Origin: Aestuariivivens insulae
GTDB lineage: Bacteria > Bacteroidota > Bacteroidia > Flavobacteriales > Flavobacteriaceae
Direction of reading: 5' to 3'
Assembly: GCF_022662195.1 (NCBI RefSeq)
Contig: NZ_JAKMCS010000002.1
Location: forward strand, 310,001 to 374,000
Length of the DNA stretch: 64,000 nt
Shown: in pieces, positions 7,634 through 15,740 of the stretch
How positions within the stretch are numbered: position 1 is the first letter of the stretch
How the letters are laid out: each line of letters opens with the position of its first letter
Notes under the pieces: model-generated
Database searches by the model: none
Seen by the model: the letters and a program-made list of their open reading frames with translations, nothing else
Told to the model about the DNA's origin: nothing
Position numbers and translations under genes: made by a program

Positions 7634-10024
7634 TTATTGAATTACCTCTTTTTCTATTTCCTTAATTACTTTTTTCGTTTTAGCCCCTTCTAATGTTTCG
7701 ATGCTCGCTTTCACTTCAGCTTCGGTACCTTCAAAAGTTTCATAAGCTGTTGATGTTTCTCCATTTTCCGTGGTTACCGTTGTAACCACAGCCTTAACGG
7801 TACCATCATCATTAGTCGTCATCTTAACTTTAACTTCTTTAGATACCTCAACCTGTTCCTTAGCTATAGTATCACCAGAAACATAAGCCATTGCAGCATC
7901 ACTATCTACTAAACTTGGTGCAATAACTAAAGCCACCACACTCATTAACTTCAATAAGATATTTAATGAAGGTCCAGAAGTATCCTTAAACGGATCTCCT
8001 ACCGTATCACCAACAACAGCCGCTTTATGGGCATCGGTTCCTTTACGGCCTTGTTCTTCAATAGTCTTTTTAGCATTATCCCATGCGCCTCCAGCATTCG
8101 ATTGGAAAATCGCCATAAGTACACCGCAGGTAGTTACCCCTGCCAATAAGCCTCCTAACATTTCTGCACCGCCAATAAATCCTACAGCAACTGGCACCGC
8201 AATGGCCAACAAGCCTGGCAACACCATTTCTTTAATAGAGGCTTTAGTAGAGATAGCTACACATTTTTCGTATTCTGCAACACCATCGGCGGCATCAAAT
8301 ATTTTTCTATCAGCTTCTGAAGCTTTACTAATATCAGAATCATATTTACGCATCACTTCTAATGCTGCTTTTAATTGAGGAATATCCCTAAATTGGCGAC
8401 GCACTTCTTCTATCATAGCCATAGCGGCCCGCCCTACGGCATTCATAGACAACGCAGAAAACACAAAAGGCAGCATGCCTCCTACTAATAAACCAGCCAT
8501 GATATCGGGTTTCGATACATCAATAGCAGTAACACCTGCAGTCTCCATAAAAGCTGCAAATAAGGCTAAAGCTGTTAACGCTGCCGATGCAATGGCAAAT
8601 CCTTTTCCAATAGCAGCAGTGGTATTTCCAACGGCATCCAACTTATCGGTTCGTTCACGCACTTCACTTGGCAATTCGGCCATTTCTGCAATACCACCGG
8701 CATTATCGGAAATCGGCCCGTAGGCATCAACTGCTAATTGAATTCCAGTATTGGCCAACATTCCAACAGCGGCAATAGCAATTCCATATAACCCAGCAAA
8801 GTGATGAGACACTAAAATAGCGGCAGCAATTAAAAGAATAGGGATCATGGTAGACATCATACCAATCCCCAAACCAGCAATAATATTTGTTGCCGCTCCT
8901 GTCTCAGATTGTCTCACAATAGAGTTTACAGGCTTTGTACCTGTTCCCGTGTAATATTCGGTAACCTTTCCAACCAATAAACCAGCTATCAAACCAGTAA
9001 TGGTTGCCCAAAACACACCCATCGATGTATATTCAACTCCTTTAAAAGAATACGTTTCAGGAATAAAAGCATTTATAATAAAGTAAGAGGCTACCACCAT
9101 TAATCCAGCTGAGCCAAATTCACCCAAGTTCAACGCTTTATGTGGCGAGCCACCATCTTTTACCTTTACAAAAAAGGTTCCTATAATAGACATAATAATA
9201 CCAACTGCAGCCAAAACCAATGGCAAATAAACGGCACCTATACCATCAAATTCAGTTCCTGTGGAAATAAGTGCTCCTAATACCATTGTACCAATAATAG
9301 ACCCTACATAAGACTCGAATAAATCGGCTCCCATTCCTGCAACATCACCAACATTATCACCAACATTATCTGCAATTGTTGCTGGGTTTAATGGGTGGTC
9401 TTCAGGAATACCTGCTTCTACTTTTCCAACCAAATCGGCTCCTACATCGGCAGCCTTGGTATAAATTCCTCCTCCAACACGGGCAAAAAGTGCAATTGAT
9501 GAGGCTCCAAGTGAAAAACCGGATAGCACATTCAATACTTCACTTATATCCCATCCTTGCCCACTATAAATCATAAACAAACCACTAAGACCTAAAACGC
9601 CTAAGCCAACAACACCTAATCCCATAACAGCACCTCCAGCAAACGCCACTTCTAAGGCTTTGCCCAAAGAGGTTCTAGCGGCATTGGTTGTTCTTACATT
9701 GGCTTTAGTAGCCACTTTCATTCCTATAAAACCAGCCAGTGCAGAACATATAGCTCCCACAACAAACGATACAGCTACCATACCGTTAGACCCTGCTTCA
9801 CTATTCCCTTTAACAAAGAGTAGTATCGCAACAGCTATAACAAAAATTGATAAAATCTTATATTCTGCTTTTAGGAAAGACATGGCGCCATCGGCAATGT
9901 TTTTTGCAATGCGTTTCATTTTATCATCACCCTGATCTTGCTTGGTCACCCAAGCACTTTTAACAAATACAAAGACCAATGCCAGCACACCAAAAAGCGG
10001 CAGAAATTTCACTATTAAATCCAT
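7634..10024 (-). CDS. hppA: Membrane-bound ion-pumping pyrophosphatase (V-type PPase), K+-stimulated type, with C-terminal extension
   Basis: 796 aa polytopic inner-membrane protein that couples PPi hydrolysis to H+ and/or Na+ transport. Hallmarks are [14 protein letters not shown] and [20 protein letters not shown] (near residues 195-235, Mg-PPi binding) and [17 protein letters not shown] near 675. [10 protein letters not shown] has Ala where K+-independent enzymes have Lys, placing it in the K+-dependent class. The transported ion cannot be settled from these motifs alone. After the last membrane helix (ending about residue 705) there are roughly 90 extra residues, Thr/Glu/Lys/Val-rich ('[20 protein letters not shown]'), absent from the usual family length of about 670-740. 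The gene follows ppa on the same strand, separated by a terminator. Confidence 0.95.
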   Translation of the reverse strand: MDLIVKFLPLFGVLALVFVFVKSAWVTKQDQGDDKMKRIAKNIADGAMSFLKAEYKILSIFVIAVAILLFVKGNSEAGSNGMVAVSFVVGAICSALAGFIGMKVATKANVRTTNAARTSLGKALEVAFAGGAVMGLGVVGLGVLGLSGLFMIYSGQGWDISEVLNVLSGFSLGASSIALFARVGGGIYTKAADVGADLVGKVEAGIPEDHPLNPATIADNVGDNVGDVAGMGADLFESYVGSIIGTMVLGALISTGTEFDGIGAVYLPLVLAAVGIIMSIIGTFFVKVKDGGSPHKALNLGEFGSAGLMVVASYFIINAFIPETYSFKGVEYTSMGVFWATITGLIAGLLVGKVTEYYTGTGTKPVNSIVRQSETGAATNIIAGLGIGMMSTMIPILLIAAAILVSHHFAGLYGIAIAAVGMLANTGIQLAVDAYGPISDNAGGIAEMAELPSEVRERTDKLDAVGNTTAAIGKGFAIASAALTALALFAAFMETAGVTAIDVSKPDIMAGLLVGGMLPFVFSALSMNAVGRAAMAMIEEVRRQFRDIPQLKAALEVMRKYDSDISKASEADRKIFDAADGVAEYEKCVAISTKASIKEMVLPGLLAIAVPVAVGFIGGAEMLGGLLAGVTTCGVLMAIFQSNAGGAWDNAKKTIEEQGRKGTDAHKAAVVGDTVGDPFKDTSGPSLNILLKLMSVVALVIAPSLVDSDAAMAYVSGDTIAKEQVEVSKEVKVKMTTNDDGTVKAVVTTVTTENGETSTAYETFEGTEAEVKASIETLEGAKTKKVIKEIEKEVIQ

Positions 10025-10096
10025 AATTAGTTCATTAGTTATTAGTTAATATTTTTTTTAACGGAGCTAAAAATAGGAAAATATAAGTGATAAAAA

Positions 10097-10122
10097 AAAC
10101 CGCCTTAAATTAAAGACGGTTT
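10097..10122 (-). terminator. Rho-independent terminator between ppa and hppA
   Basis: A near-perfect inverted repeat (AAACCGCCTT / AAGACGGTTT) is followed on the minus strand by a run of eight T. It sits 34 bp past the ppa stop, implying that hppA is at least partly transcribed from its own promoter. Confidence 0.75.
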
Positions 10123-10155
10123 ATTTTTTTAACGTGTAAATTGCGAATCTTTCAA

Positions 10156-10683
10156 TTAGATGGTAAATGTTCTTTTTTTCTTATGTTCGCTATCTTCGTA
10201 ACGTTTCACACATTCATGGTATATCTTGGTAGCTTCTTCGGCATTACCCCAACCACCAACATCTACTTTTTTCTTTTCTAAATCCTTATAAACTTGAAAA
10301 AAGTGCTCTATTTCTTTTAACCTATGTGGATTTAAGTCAGCTATATCGCTACGCTTGCTCCAAACAGGATCCGATACAGGTACGCAAATAATTTTTTCAT
10401 CAGGTCCTTTTTCATCGGTCATATGGAAAACACCTATTGGACGTACTTCCATTACAACCATAGGATACGAAGGCTCTGTAGATAAAACCAATACATCTAA
10501 AGGATCTTTATCCAATGCTAAGGTTTCTGGTACAAATCCGTAATCTCCCGGATACATCATAGATGAAAACAAGGTACGGTCAAATCTAATTTTATGTAAC
10601 GTAAAATCGTATTCGTATTTATTTCTACTTCCTTTTGGTATCTCTATCAATACATCAAAAGTCACATCTTTTTTCTTACTCAT
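10156..10683 (-). CDS. ppa: Inorganic pyrophosphatase, family I
   Basis: 175 aa soluble cytosolic enzyme that hydrolyses PPi to phosphate. Length is typical of bacterial family I. The signature LDKDPLDVLVL (residues 57-67) carries the metal-binding Asp residues, preceded by 'SSMMYPGDYGFVPETLA' with the conserved Tyr and Gly-Phe-Val-Pro. It has its own well-formed promoter immediately upstream and a terminator downstream. Next to it is hppA, which degrades the same substrate while storing energy in an ion gradient. Confidence 0.97.
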   Translation of the reverse strand: MSKKKDVTFDVLIEIPKGSRNKYEYDFTLHKIRFDRTLFSSMMYPGDYGFVPETLALDKDPLDVLVLSTEPSYPMVVMEVRPIGVFHMTDEKGPDEKIICVPVSDPVWSKRSDIADLNPHRLKEIEHFFQVYKDLEKKKVDVGGWGNAEEATKIYHECVKRYEDSEHKKKRTFTI

Positions 10684-10702
10684 TTTTATTGTTTTAGGGC
10701 TG

Positions 10703-10733
10703 CAAATGTACGTAACCCATACGCTTTTAGCAA
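10703..10733 (-). promoter_or_regulatory. Bacteroidota-type promoter of ppa
   Basis: On the minus strand, TTG (10733-10731) is separated by exactly 20 nt from TACATTTG (10710-10703), matching the flavobacterial consensus TTG-N17-23-TAnnTTTG. The -7 element ends 19 nt before the ppa start codon. Confidence 0.75.
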
Positions 10734-10807
10734 TAAAAAACTTAATCGATTTACATTATTATTTCCTATCTTGCCCAAGACTAACTCAAATAAATAAATG
10801 ATAGATT

Positions 10808-13027
10808 ATGCGTTATCTTTTTTTTGCCTGTATTGCTATTTTCTCTTTATCCCATATAAACTCACAAAACCAACCATGGCAAGGTAAATTTGAACCCATT
10901 GATAACATGATTACAGCCCCTAACAGTTACCGAACTGCGAGTGGTGCTCCAGGAAAAGCTTATTGGCAACAACGTGCCGATTATAATATTAAAGTGGTTT
11001 TGGATGAAACCAATAATACCATTTCGGGCCATGAGACCATTACCTATTATAATAACTCTCCAGACGATTTAAGTTATTTATGGATTCAGTTGGAACAAAA
11101 CGTCAACAAAAAAGGCAGTGAGGATTTTGGCAATATGAAAAATAGCTTAAAAGATGGCATGACCACTCGGCAAATGCAATTTTTAACCAGGGCCATTGAT
11201 TTCCCTGCTGGGTATTCCATAAAGTATATTAAAGACAGTGATGGCAACGCTATGAAATCGTTGGTAAATAATACCATGATGAAGGTGCTACTCAATACAC
11301 CTTTAAAGTCTGGTGACTCCTTAACTTTCTCTATAAGCTGGTCCTATCCTATTACAGATCGCAGCCTATTTTTATTATCTAGGGAAGGCTATGAATATTT
11401 TCCTGAAGATGATAATACAGTTTATCTTATTGCACATTGGTTCCCCAGAATGGCCGTTTATAACGACACTGAAGGCTGGCAAAATCAGCAATTTCAAAGA
11501 CTTGGCGAATTTGCCTTGGAATTTGGTGATTATGATGTTGAAATCACCGTACCAGAAGACCATATTGTAGCTTCAACAGGATCATTACAAAATCCTGAGA
11601 GCGTTCTTACTAAAACCCAACAGGAACGCATGGATAAAGCGCGGCAATCGTTTGACCAACCTGTTATGATCGTGACCCAAAAAGAAGCTGAAGCCAACGA
11701 AAAAACAAAATCCAAAAAACAAAAAACATGGCGATTTACTGCTAAAAACGTACGTGACTTTGCTTTTGCTTCCTCCAGAAAATTTATGTGGGACGCACAA
11801 GCTGTTAAACTCCCTTCCAATACCGTTATGGCCATGTCCTTTTACCCAAAAGAAGGCTTACCTGTGTGGCAAGAAGAATCCACCAAGGCTATTATGCATG
11901 CACTAGAAGTATATTCCGAAGCTACTTTCGATTACCCATATCCTGTAGCTATTTCAGTAAACACTTCTAATATTGGCATGGAGTTTCCCATGATTAGCTT
12001 TAATGGCGGAAGACCTAAAAATGGCAAGATGTCTAAGAATGCCAAAGCCGGTATGATAGGCACTATAGTCCACGAAGTAGGACACAATTGGTTTCCCATG
12101 ATTGTAAGCTCAGATGAACGCAAATGGATGTGGATGGACGAAGGCCTAAACACCTTTATACACCAACGCACCATAGCCGAACGTTACCCTGATTTTAACA
12201 GTACTACACCAAAAAGTATCGTTCCTTTTATGAGTGGTGATAAAAATATTTTACGCCCCATAATGACCACTTCAGACAATGAACTGCTCAGTCAATTTGG
12301 AGCTAACTTTTACCTAAAACCTACTGTGGGCTTACAAATGCTTAGAAATTCCATTGTTGGAAAAGAGCTGTTTGATGCTGCTTTTAAGGAATATGCCAAC
12401 CGCTGGAAATACAAGCACCCTAATCCTGCAGACCTGTTTAGAACCCTTGAAGATGCTACGGCCACCGACTTGGATTGGTTTTTTAGAGGCTGGTTTTTTA
12501 CCACAGACCATGTAGATATGGAATTAAGTAATGTAAAATGGTTTAAGGTATACGAAGAAGCACAAAATATTGAAAACCAAAAACAGAACATACAGGTTAA
12601 AACAGAAGACACTAGCACTAACGCAACAGCCCATGATTTTTCCAGTGGACCAGAAGTCATCAAAATGAAAGATACACCCGATAATGCTTATGGCGGATTC
12701 TTATCTAGACTAGATGATGAAGCCGTAAGACAGCAACTTTCTGGCAAAAACCTTTACGAAGTCACCATTAAAAATGTGGGTGGGCTGGTCATGCCCGTTA
12801 CTATAGAATGGATTTATACTGATGGCTCTTCTGAAATAAATCAACTTCCAGCCGATATTTGGCGTAGAAATGAATATGAAGTCAAACACACTTTTGTAAA
12901 AGATAAAGAAGTTAAAACCGTAAACCTAGACCCTAATTTTGAGTTTGCCGACACCAATACTGGCAATAATAGCTTCCCCAAAAAGGAAACCGCTAGTGAA
13001 TTTGACTCCTTTAAAAATAAACAGTAA
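10808..13027 (+). CDS. M1 family zinc metallopeptidase (secreted)
   Basis: 739 aa with a signal peptide (MRYLFFACIAIFSLSHINS). The gluzincin zinc-binding motif HEVGHNWF lies near residue 422, with the third ligand Glu in 'WMDEGLNTFIH' about 20 residues later. The aminopeptidase-N-like N-terminal beta domain starts at 'DYNIKVVLDETNNTISGHETITYYN'. 'NIGMEFPMISFNGGRP' corresponds to the exopeptidase Gly-x-Met-Glu-Asn region, here with Phe in place of Asn, so the N-terminus-recognition motif is altered. It is probably periplasmic or surface-exposed. A weak -7-like TATCTTGC lies at 10767-10774. The DUF1080 gene follows on the same strand. Confidence 0.92.
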   Translation: MRYLFFACIAIFSLSHINSQNQPWQGKFEPIDNMITAPNSYRTASGAPGKAYWQQRADYNIKVVLDETNNTISGHETITYYNNSPDDLSYLWIQLEQNVNKKGSEDFGNMKNSLKDGMTTRQMQFLTRAIDFPAGYSIKYIKDSDGNAMKSLVNNTMMKVLLNTPLKSGDSLTFSISWSYPITDRSLFLLSREGYEYFPEDDNTVYLIAHWFPRMAVYNDTEGWQNQQFQRLGEFALEFGDYDVEITVPEDHIVASTGSLQNPESVLTKTQQERMDKARQSFDQPVMIVTQKEAEANEKTKSKKQKTWRFTAKNVRDFAFASSRKFMWDAQAVKLPSNTVMAMSFYPKEGLPVWQEESTKAIMHALEVYSEATFDYPYPVAISVNTSNIGMEFPMISFNGGRPKNGKMSKNAKAGMIGTIVHEVGHNWFPMIVSSDERKWMWMDEGLNTFIHQRTIAERYPDFNSTTPKSIVPFMSGDKNILRPIMTTSDNELLSQFGANFYLKPTVGLQMLRNSIVGKELFDAAFKEYANRWKYKHPNPADLFRTLEDATATDLDWFFRGWFFTTDHVDMELSNVKWFKVYEEAQNIENQKQNIQVKTEDTSTNATAHDFSSGPEVIKMKDTPDNAYGGFLSRLDDEAVRQQLSGKNLYEVTIKNVGGLVMPVTIEWIYTDGSSEINQLPADIWRRNEYEVKHTFVKDKEVKTVNLDPNFEFADTNTGNNSFPKKETASEFDSFKNKQ

Positions 13028-13106
13028 TATAAATTCCCAATAAATTCTTTTGAAAGCACACCTCAACAACTATTTCAAACCCAAATGCATCACTAATTTT
13101 CATCTA

Positions 13107-13889
13107 TTGAAACGTTACCTATTATTCACCGGAGTTCTACTTATGTTTTCATGTGGTAATAACAACTCAAAGAAACACACCAACGATTGGCAGGTATTGT
13201 TTAATGGAAAAGATCTTGAGGGTTGGACACCCAAAATCCACCACCATGAAGTAGGTGAAAATTATGCCAACACATTCCGGGTTAAAGATGGTGTTATACA
13301 GGTTAACTATGATAATTACGACTCCTTTAATGAACGTTACGGGCACTTATTTTACGATAAACCATTCTCGTCCTATCATTTAAAATTTAAATACCGATTT
13401 ACTAATCAATGGATGGAAGATGCTCCTTCCTACACATACAGAAATAGCGGTATCATGTTCCATTCCCAAGACCCAAAAACGATTTTAAAAGAACAGGATT
13501 GGCCTATTTCAGTAGAGTATCAAATGCTTGCCGATGCCGATGATGGCAATCCGCGCCCAACAGGCAACATGTGCTCTCCTGGAACCGATGTTACTTATAA
13601 TAATGAAATCGACCCCAGACATTGTATCAACTCAACATCAAAGACCTACCCATGGGACGAATGGGTAAATGGTGAACTTATTGTTTACAAAGACTCCTTA
13701 ATTATTCATATTGTAAACAAAGACACTGTATTACAATATAGCAAACCAACCATAGGTGGCGGTGTTGCCAACCGATTCAATCCGTCTGTAAAAATTGATG
13801 GCAAAGCCCTTACCGAGGGTTTCATCGGTTTACAAGCAGAAGGGCAAGGTATCGAGTTTAAAGACATCCTGATTAAGGAGCTAGAGTAA
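13107..13889 (+). CDS. DUF1080 (3-keto-disaccharide hydrolase-like) lipoprotein
   Basis: 260 aa when started at the TTG at 13107. That start gives MKRYLLFTGVLLMFSC, an ideal lipoprotein signal with lipobox LMFSC. The open frame reaches back to another TTG at 13050, but this would put 19 polar residues ahead of the signal, and no in-frame ATG precedes the lipobox. The mature part shows the DUF1080 fold: 'DWQVLFNGKDLEGWTPK' at the start, 'RVKDGVIQVNY', 'YRNSGIMFHSQDP', 'WPISVEYQMLADADDG' and 'GFIGLQAEGQGIEFKDI' at the end. Family members are glycan-active or glycan-binding; the exact substrate here is unknown. It lies 79 bp after the M1 peptidase gene. Confidence 0.85.
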   Translation: MKRYLLFTGVLLMFSCGNNNSKKHTNDWQVLFNGKDLEGWTPKIHHHEVGENYANTFRVKDGVIQVNYDNYDSFNERYGHLFYDKPFSSYHLKFKYRFTNQWMEDAPSYTYRNSGIMFHSQDPKTILKEQDWPISVEYQMLADADDGNPRPTGNMCSPGTDVTYNNEIDPRHCINSTSKTYPWDEWVNGELIVYKDSLIIHIVNKDTVLQYSKPTIGGGVANRFNPSVKIDGKALTEGFIGLQAEGQGIEFKDILIKELE

Positions 13890-13959
13890 CAGTTATTGAC
13901 AAACCCAATACTACTAAAACACCTTTAACCATAGCTTTATACTAAAAAACGATCCCAGC

Positions 13960-15519
13960 TTAAAGTTCAGGTTCTTTTTGATGTTCTAAGTCGGTTTCAT
14001 CAAAATAATAGATGCCTTGACTGTCCAGATATGCATATAGTTTTGGCAAGTAAGCATCAAATCGCTGCCAATCCTTATATGCCTCATTAGTCCAAGCCGA
14101 TTCTGCCATAGCAACTAACCTTGGAAAAGTCATGAAATCGATCCAGTCTTCGGTGGCCAAACGTTCTGTCCATAAATTGGACTGAATGCCCGCTATCAAT
14201 TTTAAGTCCCCTTCAGAAAACTGATGGGTACCATCAGGATATTGGTAAACATCTTTTAAAGGATTAAAACCATCCCAGCGACGACCATTTTTAAGGGAAT
14301 CATGCTGCACAAAATCGAAATAAAGCGGTCTTCTCGGACAAAGCACCGTCTTATAGCCTGCCTTTAAAGCAGCTTCTAGCTTATCGGTCTTATCATGTCG
14401 CCACCAATAAATCATACTTGTTTGCTTATCAACTCCAGAAGCTACAATCTCATCCCATCCAGCAAGATCTTTTCCTAGGGTTTTAAGGCTATCTGTAATA
14501 CGTCGTATAAAATAATGCTCTACATCTACAAGGGTCTCCAACTGCTCCCGCTTCATCAACTCTTTTATTCCTGCATTACTATGCCAGGCCTCATTTCCAA
14601 AATGAACCTCATCTCCTCCTAAATGCACATATTTAGAAGGAAATAATGTAGCCACTTCTTTTAAGATGGTTGTTAAATAGGCATAGGTTTCTTCTTTACC
14701 GGGATCGAAAGTAAAATCGGGATACTTTTCGCTCCCGCCACCAGAAAACTCTGGATAAGCCTTATTGGCTGCCGTGGCATGCCCAGGCATATCTATTTCG
14801 GGAATAATTGTAATAAAACGCTCTGCCGCATAGGCCACCACTTCTTTTATATCTTCCTGCGTATAATATTTAACTGGTCCGTCGGGCGTTTTATAATAGC
14901 CTTTCCCACCAATCGTAGCCAATTTGGGCAATGCTTTAATTTCAATACGCCATCCTGGCTCATCGGTTAGATGCCAATGAAAAGTATTTAATTTAAAGGA
15001 AGCCATTAAATCTATGTACTGCTTAACCTTCTCTTTACCAAAAAAATGCCTAGACTCATCCAACATAAAGCCGCGGTAACCAAAGCGCGGTGCATCACTA
15101 ATAGTTCCGCAAGAAACAACCTTATTTTGGGATAGCTGTAATTGTTGCCACAGGGTGGTAAGTCCATAAAAGATGCCTTTGGGATGAGCCGCTGTAACAG
15201 TAATCTTCTTTTTACTGATAGTCACTTGATAAGCTTCTTCATTTTCTAATTCTGAAGTTTTCAATTGTAACTCGATAACGCGATTGGATTTAGTTTCAAC
15301 AACAACCCCCAAGTCTTCGAAGCGCTTTGTATAAAACTCTGAAAGTGCATGTAACTCCTCATCTGAAGTTGTAATGCTAATCCCTTTTTCAAAAGTAAAA
15401 ACACCATCGGCAGTTTCTATGGTATTAGGGTAAGGCACCAAGACCCATTCTGGTTGTTCTTCTGGCTTACAATTAAAGAGTGTTACTATTAAAACCATTA
15501 AAATGATTAACTGCCTCAT
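13960..15519 (-). CDS. Beta-N-acetylhexosaminidase (glycoside hydrolase family 20), lipoprotein
   Basis: 519 aa with a lipoprotein signal MRQLIILMVLIVTLFNC. A GH20b N-terminal domain (about 30-140) precedes the catalytic TIM barrel starting at 'FGYRGFMLDESRHFFGKEKVKQYIDL'. The catalytic Asp-Glu pair lies in YVHLGGDEVHFG near residue 302. 'HWHLTDEPGWRIEIK' and 'IIPEIDMPGHATAA' are further GH20 signatures. It removes terminal GlcNAc/GalNAc from glycans, probably at the cell surface or in the periplasm. It converges with the DUF1080 gene (70 bp gap without a clear terminator). Confidence 0.95.
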   Translation of the reverse strand: MRQLIILMVLIVTLFNCKPEEQPEWVLVPYPNTIETADGVFTFEKGISITTSDEELHALSEFYTKRFEDLGVVVETKSNRVIELQLKTSELENEEAYQVTISKKKITVTAAHPKGIFYGLTTLWQQLQLSQNKVVSCGTISDAPRFGYRGFMLDESRHFFGKEKVKQYIDLMASFKLNTFHWHLTDEPGWRIEIKALPKLATIGGKGYYKTPDGPVKYYTQEDIKEVVAYAAERFITIIPEIDMPGHATAANKAYPEFSGGGSEKYPDFTFDPGKEETYAYLTTILKEVATLFPSKYVHLGGDEVHFGNEAWHSNAGIKELMKREQLETLVDVEHYFIRRITDSLKTLGKDLAGWDEIVASGVDKQTSMIYWWRHDKTDKLEAALKAGYKTVLCPRRPLYFDFVQHDSLKNGRRWDGFNPLKDVYQYPDGTHQFSEGDLKLIAGIQSNLWTERLATEDWIDFMTFPRLVAMAESAWTNEAYKDWQRFDAYLPKLYAYLDSQGIYYFDETDLEHQKEPEL

Positions 15520-15740
15520 ATGATATGACTTTTATTAAATGATACTTTTTTTGCTTTTATTTTTTTTGAAAAAGACCAAAAATACATTAAAATCACTAAT
15601 CTTACATGATGATTTTAAAAAGGCTACAAAAACTGCCCTAATAACATTTAGACAAAAGCACGCCTAACCCTTCAAAAACTGACATCTTACAACATTTAAT
15701 TTTTGAAAGCACACTTAAAAATACTTTTGAGAAAAATCTT

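Noticed and set aside
11530-11835. Minus-strand ORFs within the M1 peptidase gene
   Set aside because: Several overlapping antisense frames with no recognisable features; the plus frame holds the zinc-binding motif.
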